Positions 42,675-51,737 are shown, counted from the stretch's first letter. The stretch: 64,000 nucleotides of DNA from Gymnodinialimonas sp. 57CJ19 (GCF_038396845.1 NZ_CP151587.1:3322001-3386000), one strand, 5' to 3'. Notes: a model not told the origin generated them from the sequence alone. Numbers and translations: made by a program.

Positions 42675-43838
42675 TCACTTCCTTGGCATGCCGAGCATCC
42701 GCTCGGCGATGATGTTGCGTTGGATCTCGTTGGTTCCGGCGTAGATCGGTCCGGCGAGGGAAAACAGATACCCGTCCAGCCAACCGCCCGCATCGGGCGC
42801 CGCATCAGCGCCCGGGAGCAATTCCGCGCTGCCGCCCAAAATATCGAGGGCGGTTTCATGCAGCGCGATGTCCAGCTCGGACCAGAAGATCTTGTTGGTG
42901 GATGCCTCGGCCCCGATCGAGCCCCCCGCGACCAACCGAGAGGCGGTCGCGTAGATCGACAGGGCATAGGCCTCGGCCCCCATGCAGGCATCCGCGACCC
43001 GTGCGCGCAAGGTGGGATCGAGCGCCTCCCCTTGAGAGCGCGCCAAAGCCACAAGCGCCTGTGCGGCCATTTGATAGCGTGCGGGGCTGCGCAGCATAAG
43101 GCCCCGTTCAAACCCGGCCGTGGCCATGCAGATTTTCCACCCCTCGCCCTCGGCCCCAAGGATATTTTCCGCAGGCACCCGGACGTCGTCCAAATGCAGT
43201 TCCGCGAACCCGTGTTCGCCGTTGATCTGGTGGATCGGAGTCCGTGTGACGCCCGGCGTGTCGAGGGGGAACAGGATGAGGCTGAGCCCGTGATGGCGTT
43301 CGCTATCCGGGTCACTGCGAAACAGACCAAAGGCCCAATCGGCATAGACCGCCCGTGACGACCAGATCTTGTGACCTGAGAGCACGTATTCATCACCGTC
43401 GCGCACGGCCTTTGCCCGGACCGCTGCCATATCTGATCCGGCCTGAGGTTCGGACCACGCCTGCGCCCAGATTTCCTCACCGGTCGCCATCTTGGGCAGG
43501 AATCGCTTTTTCTGCGCGTCGGTTCCGAATTCCATCAACGTCGGCCCCAACAGGAAAATTCCGTTCTGGTTGACCCGAAGAGGGGCACGGGCGGCGTAGT
43601 ATTCTTCTTCGAAGATCAGCCAGCGGATCAGGTCGACACCGCGTCCACCGTAGGCCTCTGGCCATGTGACCATGCCCCATCGCCCCTCGTTCAGGACCGC
43701 CTCCCAGGCGCGGTGCGCTTCAAACCCCTCACGCGAGGCATCGAAACTGGGCAATGGCGTGGCGGGCACATTGTCGGCCATCCAATCGCGCACCTCCATT
43801 CGGAAGGCGTTTTCCTCGGGGGTAAATGTCAGGTCCAT
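42675..43838 (-). CDS. Acyl-CoA dehydrogenase, FadE31-like alpha-type subunit
   Basis: 387 residues. Landmarks: ALNEGRWGMVTWPEAYGGRG-like region, IFEEEYYAARAP, GPTLMEFGTDAQKKRFLP, WAQAWSEPQAGSDMAAV, GHKIWSSRAVYADWAFGLFRSD, INGEHGFAELHLDDVRVP and the end FSLAGPIYAGTNEIQRNIIAERMLGMPR. It closely resembles remembered FadE31 (Rv3562). It keeps EPQAGSD but lacks the RTQFG FAD-contact motif, the reverse of its partner gene, so the two probably form one heteromeric enzyme dehydrogenating a late ring-opened CoA ester. Confidence 0.8.
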   Translation of the reverse strand: MDLTFTPEENAFRMEVRDWMADNVPATPLPSFDASREGFEAHRAWEAVLNEGRWGMVTWPEAYGGRGVDLIRWLIFEEEYYAARAPLRVNQNGIFLLGPTLMEFGTDAQKKRFLPKMATGEEIWAQAWSEPQAGSDMAAVRAKAVRDGDEYVLSGHKIWSSRAVYADWAFGLFRSDPDSERHHGLSLILFPLDTPGVTRTPIHQINGEHGFAELHLDDVRVPAENILGAEGEGWKICMATAGFERGLMLRSPARYQMAAQALVALARSQGEALDPTLRARVADACMGAEAYALSIYATASRLVAGGSIGAEASTNKIFWSELDIALHETALDILGGSAELLPGADAAPDAGGWLDGYLFSLAGPIYAGTNEIQRNIIAERMLGMPRK

Positions 43839-43844
43839 GAAAAA

Positions 43845-44732
43845 TCAGCCCTTCTTCGCGGCGTCTTTGTTGGCTTTCGCCATTCCGCCCGCGTCGAGGC
43901 CCGAAAGCCTGTCGCCAGACACCAGTTCGTTCTGGGCGTGGGCGAAGTGATGCATATGGAACACCGCATCCATCGAGGTGCGCTTGCCCCGTGCATCCTC
44001 CACATGGTTCACCGCCTGTTTGGTCAACCACATGCCAAGCGGCGGCATCCCGGCCAATTTCTCGGCCCATTGTGTCGTGGTTGCGGAAAGCTCATCGCGT
44101 GGCACGATCTTGTTGACCATGCCAAACGTCTCGGCCCGCGCGGCAGGCATCCGGTCGCCCAGAAGCAAGAATTCCTTGGCGACACGCGGCGGCAACTCAA
44201 ACGCATGGGCGAAATATTCGACGCCCGGAATGCCCATCCGGATCACCGGGTCCTGAAAGAACGCGTCTTCTGACGCGACGATCAGGTCGCAGACCCAAGC
44301 CAGCATCAAGCCGCCCGCGATGCAGGCGCCTTGCACCATGGCGATGGTGGGCTTTGGGCAATCGCGCCACCGACGGCACATGCCAAGGTATTGCTCCTGC
44401 TCGCGCGCATAGAGGAACTCTGCGCCGTCCTTCCTGGTGTGGTCTTCCCACAACAAGCGCCGCTCAAACGGTTGATCCACATCGCGACCCGGCGTGCCAA
44501 TGTCGTGACCTGCGGAGAAATGCTTCCCCTCGCCGCCCAGAACGATGGCCTTCACGTCGTCATCATCAACGGCACGGCGGAACGCATCGTCCAGAGCATA
44601 GGTCATCTGGGAATTTTGGGCGTTGTTGAATTTGGGCCGGTTCATCATGATCCAGGCCACAGCGTTTTCGACGCGGTATGTGACCGGTTCATCTGTCTCG
44701 TACTGTGGCGCGCTTGGCTGATCTTGCGTCAT
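43845..44732 (-). CDS. Enoyl-CoA hydratase/isomerase family protein
   Basis: 295 residues from ATG 44732. Crotonase fold: AWIMMNRPKFNNAQNSQM, VLGGEGKHFSAGHDIGTPG (oxyanion hole), an insertion of ~30 residues with many charged and aromatic residues, then MVQGACIAGGLMLAWVCDLIVASEDAFFQDPV and GIPGVEYFAHAFELPPRVAKEFLLLGD. It heads the operon echA-fadE-fadE-fadA6-SDR and is preceded by operator A. The neighbours suggest it hydrates the 2-enoyl-CoA produced by the FadE pair, before thiolysis. It is distinct from the EchA20-like hydrolase at 56875. Confidence 0.82.
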   Translation of the reverse strand: MTQDQPSAPQYETDEPVTYRVENAVAWIMMNRPKFNNAQNSQMTYALDDAFRRAVDDDDVKAIVLGGEGKHFSAGHDIGTPGRDVDQPFERRLLWEDHTRKDGAEFLYAREQEQYLGMCRRWRDCPKPTIAMVQGACIAGGLMLAWVCDLIVASEDAFFQDPVIRMGIPGVEYFAHAFELPPRVAKEFLLLGDRMPAARAETFGMVNKIVPRDELSATTTQWAEKLAGMPPLGMWLTKQAVNHVEDARGKRTSMDAVFHMHHFAHAQNELVSGDRLSGLDAGGMAKANKDAAKKG

Positions 44733-44819
44733 GGGTTTCGGTCCTTGTCCTATGCAGGCGCGCCCTTGGTTCGGTCGCCCGTTTTCCCTGTCAGACCTAC
44801 GCGCCACGGGCCGCGCAAT

Positions 44820-44835
44820 CATCGTCTGTTGAGAC
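44820..44835. promoter_or_regulatory. Island operator A (CATCGTC-N6-GAC)
   Basis: CATCGTC 44820-44826, GAC 44833-44835, extended by TAACG. Inner symmetry GTCT/AGAC. Located 88 bp before the echA start at 44732, downstream of the thioesterase stop. The 21-bp core is identical to operator C. Confidence 0.7.
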
Positions 44836-44848
44836 TAACGCACCCGCC

Positions 44849-45355
44849 TTAGTCCTGGCGGTCCATGCTGACGCGGCGTCCAAGACCCTCAGGCACAGGC
44901 ACACCTTTTTGCGTTTCCAGCAGGGCGTTCCAGGCACGGGATTGCGCGTTATCGGGGATTGGCGCGGGCCTGCGGGTTGTCAGATCCATATGGAGGAGCA
45001 TGGTTTCCATCGTGGCAGAGCGGCGACCGTCCGACCTGTTCCAAAGCTGAAAAAACAGATGGAACCGCTTGCCGTCCGTCGCGGCCAACCATGCGGTGAC
45101 ACAGATTGGCGTGCCTTCCAGCAATTCCGCCTGATAGCGGACATGCTTCTCGACGCGGAAATAGCCTTTCGCCTCTTGCTGAGGGTACGCCGGCGTCCAC
45201 CCCATATCATAAAAGAACGCCATATCGGCGTTCTCCATGATCCGGTCATAGGATTTCACGTTCATATGCCCGTTTTCGTCGATGTCATCGGGTCCGACGT
45301 ATCCTGTCCAACAAACGGGCCCCGCCGAAGCCGGTAACGCTGCATACTCACCCAT
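44849..45355 (-). CDS. Hotdog-fold acyl-CoA thioesterase
   Basis: 168 residues from ATG 45355, which lies 8 bp inside the end of livF. 4-Hydroxybenzoyl-CoA thioesterase-like hotdog: TGYVGPDDIDENGHMNVKSYDRIMENADMAFFYDMG, with the Asp/Glu-N-GHMN active-site loop, then RVEKHVRYQAELLEGTPICVTAWLAATDG. It probably releases CoA from a dead-end or overflow acyl-CoA intermediate; the substrate is unknown. It is co-transcribed with the ABC transporter genes, not with the beta-oxidation genes, which hints at a link with export or uptake of acids. Confidence 0.78.
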   Translation of the reverse strand: MGEYAALPASAGPVCWTGYVGPDDIDENGHMNVKSYDRIMENADMAFFYDMGWTPAYPQQEAKGYFRVEKHVRYQAELLEGTPICVTAWLAATDGKRFHLFFQLWNRSDGRRSATMETMLLHMDLTTRRPAPIPDNAQSRAWNALLETQKGVPVPEGLGRRVSMDRQD

Positions 45356-46076
45356 TGGAGGCCGTCGCCAGGCGTTCAGCGTTCCAATCTGCCAGCCGCG
45401 CATCAAGATCGCTCGAGGCACATTCCAACGCCACTTCGCCCCGGCTGATGATCATTGCGCGGTCGGTGTAGGGTTGTGTCAACTTCAAGTGCTGCTCCAC
45501 GATCACGACAGCGGTGCCGGATTCCGCCCACTTTCGCAAGAAAGACAGGATCGGCGGCAACAGCATCTGGGCGACACCCATGGAAGGCTCGTCACACAGC
45601 AGAACCTTCGGTCGGGCGACAAACGCCTGCCCCAAAGCCAGGATCTGTTGTTGACCGCCTGAAAGGTCACGGGCTGGCTGATCGCGCTTTTCCTGGAGGA
45701 TCGGAAACACTTCATGGATCTCCCGAAGCGATTTCTCAAAACTTCCCTTGTCGCGCACTGCCGCCGCCTGGCCCAAGCGAAGGTTGTCGTAGACCGTCAA
45801 CTCCGGAAAGACGCGGTGGTTATCGAGGACCAGCCGCAACCCTTCACGCGCCACTTTTTCAGGCGGCAAGCCCGTGACGTTCTTGCCGTTGAGCACGACA
45901 GACCCCGAGCTTGGCGTGTTGAACCCACTGATCGCACGCAGCAGCGTCGACTTGCCCGCGCCGTTTTCGCCGCCGATCAACAGAATTTCTCCGGGTTCGA
46001 TGGACAGGGATACATCGCGCACAACGGGGATATCGCCGTATCCAGCGGTTAAACCTTTGACTTCAAGCAATGGCAT
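45348..46076 (-). CDS. livF: LivF-type ABC transporter ATPase
   Basis: 242 residues. Walker A GENGAGKSTL, Q-loop, signature LSGGQQQILALGQAF, Walker B VLLCDEPSMGV, H-loop VEQHLK. The LivF branch is indicated by LLEVKGLTAGYGDIPVVRDVSL and RLVLDNHRVFPELTVYDNLRLG. It energises import with the LivM-LivG fusion and LivH. It starts 14 bp inside the upstream gene. Confidence 0.9.
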   Translation of the reverse strand: MPLLEVKGLTAGYGDIPVVRDVSLSIEPGEILLIGGENGAGKSTLLRAISGFNTPSSGSVVLNGKNVTGLPPEKVAREGLRLVLDNHRVFPELTVYDNLRLGQAAAVRDKGSFEKSLREIHEVFPILQEKRDQPARDLSGGQQQILALGQAFVARPKVLLCDEPSMGVAQMLLPPILSFLRKWAESGTAVVIVEQHLKLTQPYTDRAMIISRGEVALECASSDLDARLADWNAERLATASNG

Positions 46077-47865
46077 GATCGCCTCCCACAAAAAGATGCT
46101 GAACGGCGGGGTCTTTCGCGAGATCATCGGGGCGGCCCTGCGCCACGACCTGCCCGGTCTCCAGCACGGTGATCCGGTCCGCAATGGACCAGACGAGCTC
46201 CAGGTCATGCTCCACCAGTACCACCGCCGTGCCAAGTTTTTGGCTAAGCAACCGCACAAGGTTCGAGAATTCCGCCCGCTCTTCGCTAGAAAGGCCCGCG
46301 GCAGGTTCGTCGAAAAGCACGACACGGCTGTCTTTCAACACCACGCGCACGACCTCAAGAATGCGGCGCTGACCGTGGGAAAGAAGCGTCGGCATTCCGT
46401 CGGCATGTTCCGCCTCCATCTGACGCAAGATCCGGGCCAGTTCTTCGGGCAAGGCCGTTTCGCGCGCATCCAGACCGACGCGTACGTTGTTCCACACCGA
46501 GAACGACGGGAAGATACGGGGCGTCTGAAACGTGCGCCCCAGACCCAGGGACGCAATTCCCGGCGCAGATGCCGCGGAGACATCGCGCCCGGTGAAGGTG
46601 TAGCTGCCATCATTCATGCGGCTGAAACCGTTCAGGATGTTCAGAAGCGAGGTTTTTCCCGATCCGTTCGCCCCGACCAGACCGTGAATTTCGCCCGGCC
46701 GAAGATCCATATCGACATGGTCAACGGCGACCACAGAGCCGAAACGCTTGGTCGCCCCCTTGACCGAGATGATCGGCTCGGCGTCGGGGCTGGTCGCGTG
46801 ATCTGGCAGGCTCGATAGCCAATCCGTCAACGCCGTCAGGTGAAAGGCGCGCTCGCCGCCGCCGCTTTGGCTCCGTTTGCGGCGCCATTCCTCGACCGTT
46901 CCAACGACCCCATCGGGAAATACCAACACGACGAAAAGCGTGATGAACCCGTAAACCAGCGGTTTGTAATGCGCTAGGTCGACCAGCAGGATGTTGGGTA
47001 TCGTGAAGACCGCCCAGATTCCGATAACCGGCCCCAGGATTTGCCCGCGCCCACCGACAACCACTGCAAAGAAGAAGATGAAAGAGACATCCATCAAGAA
47101 GCTTTGCGGTGTCACAAAGCTTACCGCAGGAACGAAAAGCAGGCCGCAGATGCCGGTGCCGATGGCGGCAATAAGGAACGCGGCAGAGCTCATCACGCCG
47201 GGACGAATGCCAAGCGAGCGCGCGGCCTCGGGGCTTTCCGCAGCGGTGCGCATGCGCCGGCCAAGCCGGGAGCGGCGCATCATCAGATGAAACGTCAGTG
47301 CCGCGATCGGCGCCGCCGTGCACAGCAGTGACAAGCCACTGATGCCAAACAGGAAAGGCTCGTTCAAGGACGGCATCGACATGGGAATACCGTTGAGCCC
47401 CTGCGTGAGATCATCCATTTGCAGCAACAACTGCGGGAAGACGACCGCCGCCGATAGCGTCACGAAGCCCAGGTGGAACCCCTGCACCCGCAGCGCCGGA
47501 AGTGCGAACAACAGCCCGCCCCCCGCCGCCGCGATCAGACCCCACAGTAGCCCCAAGGCAAGGGGCATCTCGTGGATGCCGTAGGCGATGGCAAAGCCAT
47601 AAGCGCCAAGCCCCAGCAAGACGCCTTGGCCAAAGGATTTCTGGCCCGCGTCCACGAAAAGCCAGTTCTGCAAGACCGTCACAGCGATGTAGATATTCAT
47701 AAGCTGGAAGGAGTGCTCCCAATATGAGTTTCCGATCAGCGCCGGCACGATACCGGTAATCAACAACAGACCTGTCGCCAGCCAAAGCTGCTGCATGTCG
47801 CTGTCAAAGCCCGAGTTTTTCGGCGCCGCTGGGGATTGCGAATTATTCAAGGTTTGCGTGTTCAT
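46063..47865 (-). CDS. LivM permease - LivG ATPase fusion protein
   Basis: 600 residues from ATG 47865. Residues ~25-335 are a LivM-type permease (ten or so hydrophobic segments, FGQGVLLGLGAYGFA, AAESPEAARSLGI, VVVGGRGQILGPVIG). After a ~45-residue linker, residues ~370-600 are a complete LivG ATPase with Walker A VGANGSGKTSLLN, LGRTFQTPRIF, LLSHGQRRILEV, and VVLFDEPAAGLS. Permease-ATPase fusions of this class occur in some proteobacteria. No substrate-binding protein gene is present. Confidence 0.9.
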   Translation of the reverse strand: MNTQTLNNSQSPAAPKNSGFDSDMQQLWLATGLLLITGIVPALIGNSYWEHSFQLMNIYIAVTVLQNWLFVDAGQKSFGQGVLLGLGAYGFAIAYGIHEMPLALGLLWGLIAAAGGGLLFALPALRVQGFHLGFVTLSAAVVFPQLLLQMDDLTQGLNGIPMSMPSLNEPFLFGISGLSLLCTAAPIAALTFHLMMRRSRLGRRMRTAAESPEAARSLGIRPGVMSSAAFLIAAIGTGICGLLFVPAVSFVTPQSFLMDVSFIFFFAVVVGGRGQILGPVIGIWAVFTIPNILLVDLAHYKPLVYGFITLFVVLVFPDGVVGTVEEWRRKRSQSGGGERAFHLTALTDWLSSLPDHATSPDAEPIISVKGATKRFGSVVAVDHVDMDLRPGEIHGLVGANGSGKTSLLNILNGFSRMNDGSYTFTGRDVSAASAPGIASLGLGRTFQTPRIFPSFSVWNNVRVGLDARETALPEELARILRQMEAEHADGMPTLLSHGQRRILEVVRVVLKDSRVVLFDEPAAGLSSEERAEFSNLVRLLSQKLGTAVVLVEHDLELVWSIADRITVLETGQVVAQGRPDDLAKDPAVQHLFVGGDHAIA

Positions 47866-47866
47866 C

Positions 47867-48766
47867 TTACACCTTCCGCGCGGCTGCACGGCCAAACAGG
47901 CCTTGTGGCAAGAACATGAGGATCGCAACCAGAACCAGAAGCGAGGCCAGATCCTGATAGGCGCCGCCGATGTAAAACGCCGTCATTGCAGCGACGATGC
48001 CCACAAGCGGCCCTCCGATCAGGGTGCCTGTGTTGTTTCCGATCCCGCCAACGACGGCCGCCACGAACCCATTGAGAACATAGCGCAGGCCCGCGTCAGG
48101 GCTGACCGAAATCATCGGGGCAACCATGAAGCCCACGGACCCCACGATGACACCTGAGATACCGAAAGCCAGAAGTTGCAACTTCCGCACATCAAGACCT
48201 GCTGCGCGGGCGGCCTCGAAGTCCTGGCTCAATGCGCTGATTGCCAGCCCGTAGAAGGTACGCCGCAGGAACCACCGCAGGGCAAAATACCACAAGAACA
48301 TGGAGGCAATGGCCAGAAGGAACGCCCCCGGCGTGCGGACGCCAAAGATCTCGACCCGTGGCACGGGGCCGCGAACCATGTTGCCGAAGACGCCAAAGTT
48401 CAGCGTCAGCAGCGACGCAATGATGACCGATACGGAAACCGTCGAAATGATCCAACTGTTCTGTTCCACAGAGGATCGCAGCGGTTTGAGCGTCAGCCAC
48501 CCCTGGGCGGCGGTCAGAATACCGATGCCGATGCTGACAAGGATCAGGACCGGAATCCAGATGCCGAAGCCCACCCGGTTGGCAAACACATACGCCCCGA
48601 ACGCGCCCAACAGGAAGATCGCACCCTGCGCGAAGTTCAGGATGCCGGTGGCGTTATGAACGATGTTGAAACTCATCGCGATGATGGCAAATAGTGCCCC
48701 CACCGCGGCCCCTCGCAGTATGATCGTCGAGACCATATCGAAGTTCATAAAAAGATCGCTAAACAT
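47867..48766 (-). CDS. livH: LivH-type ABC transporter permease
   Basis: 299 residues from ATG 48766 behind GGGAGG. LivH landmarks: LRGAAVGALFAIIAMSFNIVHNATGILNFAQGAIFLLGAFGAYVFA, RRTFYGLAISALSQDFEAARAAGLDVRKLQLLAFGISG, and VAAVVGGIGNNTGTLIGGPLVGIV. Seven or eight membrane segments. One base separates its stop from the livM-livG start. The family classically imports branched-chain amino acids, but many paralogues serve aromatic or alicyclic acids; inside this island a steroid-derived acid such as HIP or a bile-acid fragment is plausible (inference). Confidence 0.9.
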   Translation of the reverse strand: MFSDLFMNFDMVSTIILRGAAVGALFAIIAMSFNIVHNATGILNFAQGAIFLLGAFGAYVFANRVGFGIWIPVLILVSIGIGILTAAQGWLTLKPLRSSVEQNSWIISTVSVSVIIASLLTLNFGVFGNMVRGPVPRVEIFGVRTPGAFLLAIASMFLWYFALRWFLRRTFYGLAISALSQDFEAARAAGLDVRKLQLLAFGISGVIVGSVGFMVAPMISVSPDAGLRYVLNGFVAAVVGGIGNNTGTLIGGPLVGIVAAMTAFYIGGAYQDLASLLVLVAILMFLPQGLFGRAAARKV

Positions 48767-48868
48767 CCATCCTCCCAAACGGTTCTGCGCCGTCATGACA
48801 CGTGGATCGTCCAAACTTGGATACCACCCTGACAGTGTCCCAACCATGAACGGTCATGGCGGGCGAAC

Positions 48869-48884
48869 CATCGTCCCTACGGAC
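48869..48884. promoter_or_regulatory. Island operator D (CATCGTC-N6-GAC)
   Basis: CATCGTC 48869-48875, GAC 48882-48884, followed by TAAGG. Inner bases are GTCC/GGAC, a compensated change relative to GTCT/AGAC in operators A, B and C. It touches the TetR gene stop codon and lies 103 bp before livH. Confidence 0.65.
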
Positions 48885-49636
48885 TAAGGTTTAGATTCCG
48901 TTGGCGGACCGATGCTTTCCGCGATGCCGCCCAAGTCGTCGATCACGGAGCCCAATCGCGCGCGCAGGGTTTCGAGCCGGTGATCGGATGCTTCCGGGCC
49001 GCAAATGCTGCTGAGGGCAAGATCGGCGATCGCTTCTGCAACTTCTTGCGCGCTCAACCGTCCGTCGGCGCGGTACCAGCGCGAGGTCCAGTTCGCCATA
49101 CCGATAATTGAAAACGCCGAGATCTGGGCGTCTACGCGGCGAAACTCTCCCGCCGCGATACCCTCTCGAATCAATCGCACGTGTTCATCGTAGATGGCGC
49201 GCCGGGACTGGTCGTAGTCCTTGCGCAGGTGATCGGGGATTTGTGCTTCCAGCCGCGCAAGCCGCACGAACCGAGACCCGAACGACAAGCGCCGCACCAC
49301 GCCATCCAGAACAACATCGCGAAGCCGTTGCGTCGCACTAAGTCCCGGCTCGTTCGCCAATTGATGAATACGCGCGACCGGCGCCAAAGCCTCGGATTCC
49401 ACGATGGAAGCCAGAATTTCGTCCTTCGACGCGAAGTAGTGATAGATTGCCGAGCGCCCCAGCCCCACCTCCCGCGCGATTGTGGCCATCGAGACGCGAT
49501 CAAACCCGTGTTCGTCGAACATGCGCGCGGCGATGTCCAACAGCTCTTCGCGCACCAGCTCTTTGCGGGGGTTGGTTTCGCGGCGCGGTTCCCGGTCCGT
49601 GTCCGGGCGTGCTGTGTTCATTTTCGTGTCTGACAT
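48884..49636 (-). CDS. TetR-family regulator, candidate repressor of the steroid island
   Basis: 250 residues from ATG 49636 (its A is shared with the upstream TGA stop, TGATG; a GTG lies directly before). After ~25 polar residues comes the HTH: ELLDIAARMFDEHGFDRVSMATIAREVGLGRSAIYHYFASKDEILASIVE. The ligand domain (ARLEAQIPDHLRKDYDQSRRAIYDEHVRLI, MANWTSRWYRADGRLSAQEVAEAI) has the layout of KstR2/FadR-type repressors of CoA-ester catabolism. In actinobacteria KstR2 represses the same pathway and responds to HIP-CoA. Third gene of the operator-B unit, so it may repress its own synthesis. Confidence 0.85.
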   Translation of the reverse strand: MSDTKMNTARPDTDREPRRETNPRKELVREELLDIAARMFDEHGFDRVSMATIAREVGLGRSAIYHYFASKDEILASIVESEALAPVARIHQLANEPGLSATQRLRDVVLDGVVRRLSFGSRFVRLARLEAQIPDHLRKDYDQSRRAIYDEHVRLIREGIAAGEFRRVDAQISAFSIIGMANWTSRWYRADGRLSAQEVAEAIADLALSSICGPEASDHRLETLRARLGSVIDDLGGIAESIGPPTESKP

Positions 49637-50526
49637 CACCGGTCATCCCTTATCAGTGCAGCCGCCTGTTTGACTGCCCGTCGCCCCGTCTCGGCCGCGT
49701 ACCGGGCGCATTGCTTCGCAGGCATCGCGGCCGCTTGTGGGGAAATCACCTCGACCGTGACACCGTGGCGGCATGCGGCTGGCCACAGCGCGGCCAGAAA
49801 TCCGGCGCTATCGACGCCGCCTCCTTCGCCCGGAAACAGGCGGTTCTGTGTTGCCGCGAGGCGCGTTTGAAGATCCGTTGGCGTCATCGGAAAAGCATCA
49901 CTGATTTGAACTCCAACAACAAGAGACGGATCAAGGGCTGACAAGCGGTCCGTGTCCAGTGGGCCACTCACCGAAAGATGCCATGCATCGAGCAACAGGC
50001 CCGCCGCCGCCCCGCCCGCGTCCACCAATGCGATCGCATCGGGCAACGCCGAAATCCTGCCCCAGGAGATCAGCTCCAACGCAATCCCAAGTCCCGCGTC
50101 CGACGCACGGCGACAAAGGTTCTGGAAGGGCGGGATCAAATCGGTAAGGGGAATATCCTTCCCCGCGATATCTGCGCCAACGTTGATATGCGTTGCGCCG
50201 AACAATTGCGCAGTTGCTATGGCGTGCTCGGCAGAGCCAAGATCCGGTGCGTCATGCCAATCCGCTAAAAATTCAACCGCCGGGACGCTCAGCCCTGCTT
50301 CGGAAACGGCATCCCGCAACGCCACAGGGTCCGCGCCGTCGGCCACCAGGGCAGCGTGATCCCGAAAATGGACGAGCATTCCATCAAAGCCGGCACGGGA
50401 AACCGCATCAACGCGGTCGTGAAACCCGTGTCGCGCCCCCTGCCCCGGCAAGGCACCCGCGATGGTATGAGAGGCGCAGATCAAGCGCGGCCGTTCGGGC
50501 GTGGCCGAGGGTCGGTCGGGCACCAT
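49636..50526 (-). CDS. Sugar phosphate isomerase/epimerase-like TIM-barrel protein
   Basis: 296 residues from ATG 50526. Xylose-isomerase-like TIM barrel: LICASHTIAGALP at strand 1, GFDGMLVHFRDHAAL, VEFLADWHD, GATHINVGADIAG, ALELISWGRI, GLLLDAWHLSVSG, VGVQISDAF, and VEVISP, with Glu/Asp/His residues at strand ends that suit a divalent-metal site. Such proteins isomerise or epimerise sugars, but homologues in catabolic islands act on other substrates. It lies between thiolase and regulator genes, with no counterpart that I recall in the mycobacterial pathway. Function unknown. Confidence 0.65.
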   Translation of the reverse strand: MVPDRPSATPERPRLICASHTIAGALPGQGARHGFHDRVDAVSRAGFDGMLVHFRDHAALVADGADPVALRDAVSEAGLSVPAVEFLADWHDAPDLGSAEHAIATAQLFGATHINVGADIAGKDIPLTDLIPPFQNLCRRASDAGLGIALELISWGRISALPDAIALVDAGGAAAGLLLDAWHLSVSGPLDTDRLSALDPSLVVGVQISDAFPMTPTDLQTRLAATQNRLFPGEGGGVDSAGFLAALWPAACRHGVTVEVISPQAAAMPAKQCARYAAETGRRAVKQAAALIRDDR

Positions 50527-50537
50527 CCCAACGCGCC

Positions 50538-51737
50538 TTACGAGAAGATCTCGAACAGGCCGGCAGCCCCCATGCCGCCGCCCACGCACATGGTGACAAC
50601 GCCCCATTTGGCACCGCGCCGACCGCCTTCGATCAACAGGTGCCCCGCCAGTCGCGCGCCGGTCATCCCGAAAGGATGCCCCACGGCAATGGCGCCACCG
50701 TCCACGTTCAGCTTTTCGGGGTCGATCCCCAGTGTGTCACGGCAATAGAGCGCCTGGCTGGCGAAGGCTTCGTTCAATTCCCAAAGGTCGATATCATCCA
50801 CCGACAGCCCGTGGTGCGCCAATAGTTTCGGCACCGCCAGAACAGGGCCAATGCCCATCTCTTCGGGGGCACACCCCGCCACGGCCATGCCGCGAAAGGC
50901 ACCCAGAGGTGTCAGACCCTCGGCCTCTGCCACCGCGTCAGAGGTCAGGACAAGCGCCGATGCGCCATCGGAGAGTTGCGAGCTGTTGCCAGCGGTAATG
51001 AACCGCCCTTCCTGCACAATCGCGCCCCCCTTGTAGACCGGATCGAGGCCCGAGAGCTTTTCTGCCGTGGTGCCTGCCCGCATCCCCTCGTCCTGGGTCA
51101 GCATGGCATCCTCGGTCACCCATTCACCGTCCTGTGTCCTTACCTTCTTTACCGTCGCCATCGGGGCCAATTCTGCGTCAAAGCGGCCTGCCTCTTGCGC
51201 GGCAACGGTGCGCTGCTGGCTTTGGGCGGCAAAGGCGTCCTGCGCCTCACGGGTGATCCCATAGCGATCCGCGACGATTTCCGCCGTTTCGATCATTGGC
51301 ATATACATATGCGGGGAAAGCGCCGTCACGGCATCCGAGATGTTGCGGTAGCTGTTCTTGTGCTTGGTCTGCACAAGAGAGATCGACTCCACCCCGCCCG
51401 CAATCGCGACCTCCAGCCCATCCTCGCGCACTTGCCGGTCTGCCATCGCAATGGCCATCAACCCAGACGAGCACATGCGATCAACGCTCATGCCGGGAAC
51501 GCTATCGGAGAAACCCGCAGCGACGGCGGTCAAGCGCCCGATGTTGTACCCCTGCGTGCCCTGTTGCGCGGAACATCCCATCACGACATCACCCACGCGC
51601 GTCGAATCCAACCCTGTACGCGCCAACGCCTCTCGGGCTGCATGGCCCGCCATGGCGGGCGCTTCTGTATCATTGAAGGCGCCGCGAAAGGCTTTGCCGA
51701 CTGGAGTTCTTGCGGTTGCGACGATGACAGCGCCCAT
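50538..51737 (-). CDS. Acetyl-CoA C-acyltransferase (thiolase)
   Basis: 399 residues from ATG 51737 behind AAGAGG. Complete thiolase: Cys89 ([10 protein letters not shown]), [31 protein letters not shown], and [16 protein letters not shown]. It is the second thiolase of the island and, unlike the FadA6-like one, of the general FadA/AtoB type. It may finish HIP side-chain or late dicarboxyl-CoA degradation. First gene of the unit thiolase-TIM barrel-TetR, 74 bp downstream of operator B. Confidence 0.9.
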   Translation of the reverse strand: MGAVIVATARTPVGKAFRGAFNDTEAPAMAGHAAREALARTGLDSTRVGDVVMGCSAQQGTQGYNIGRLTAVAAGFSDSVPGMSVDRMCSSGLMAIAMADRQVREDGLEVAIAGGVESISLVQTKHKNSYRNISDAVTALSPHMYMPMIETAEIVADRYGITREAQDAFAAQSQQRTVAAQEAGRFDAELAPMATVKKVRTQDGEWVTEDAMLTQDEGMRAGTTAEKLSGLDPVYKGGAIVQEGRFITAGNSSQLSDGASALVLTSDAVAEAEGLTPLGAFRGMAVAGCAPEEMGIGPVLAVPKLLAHHGLSVDDIDLWELNEAFASQALYCRDTLGIDPEKLNVDGGAIAVGHPFGMTGARLAGHLLIEGGRRGAKWGVVTMCVGGGMGAAGLFEIFS

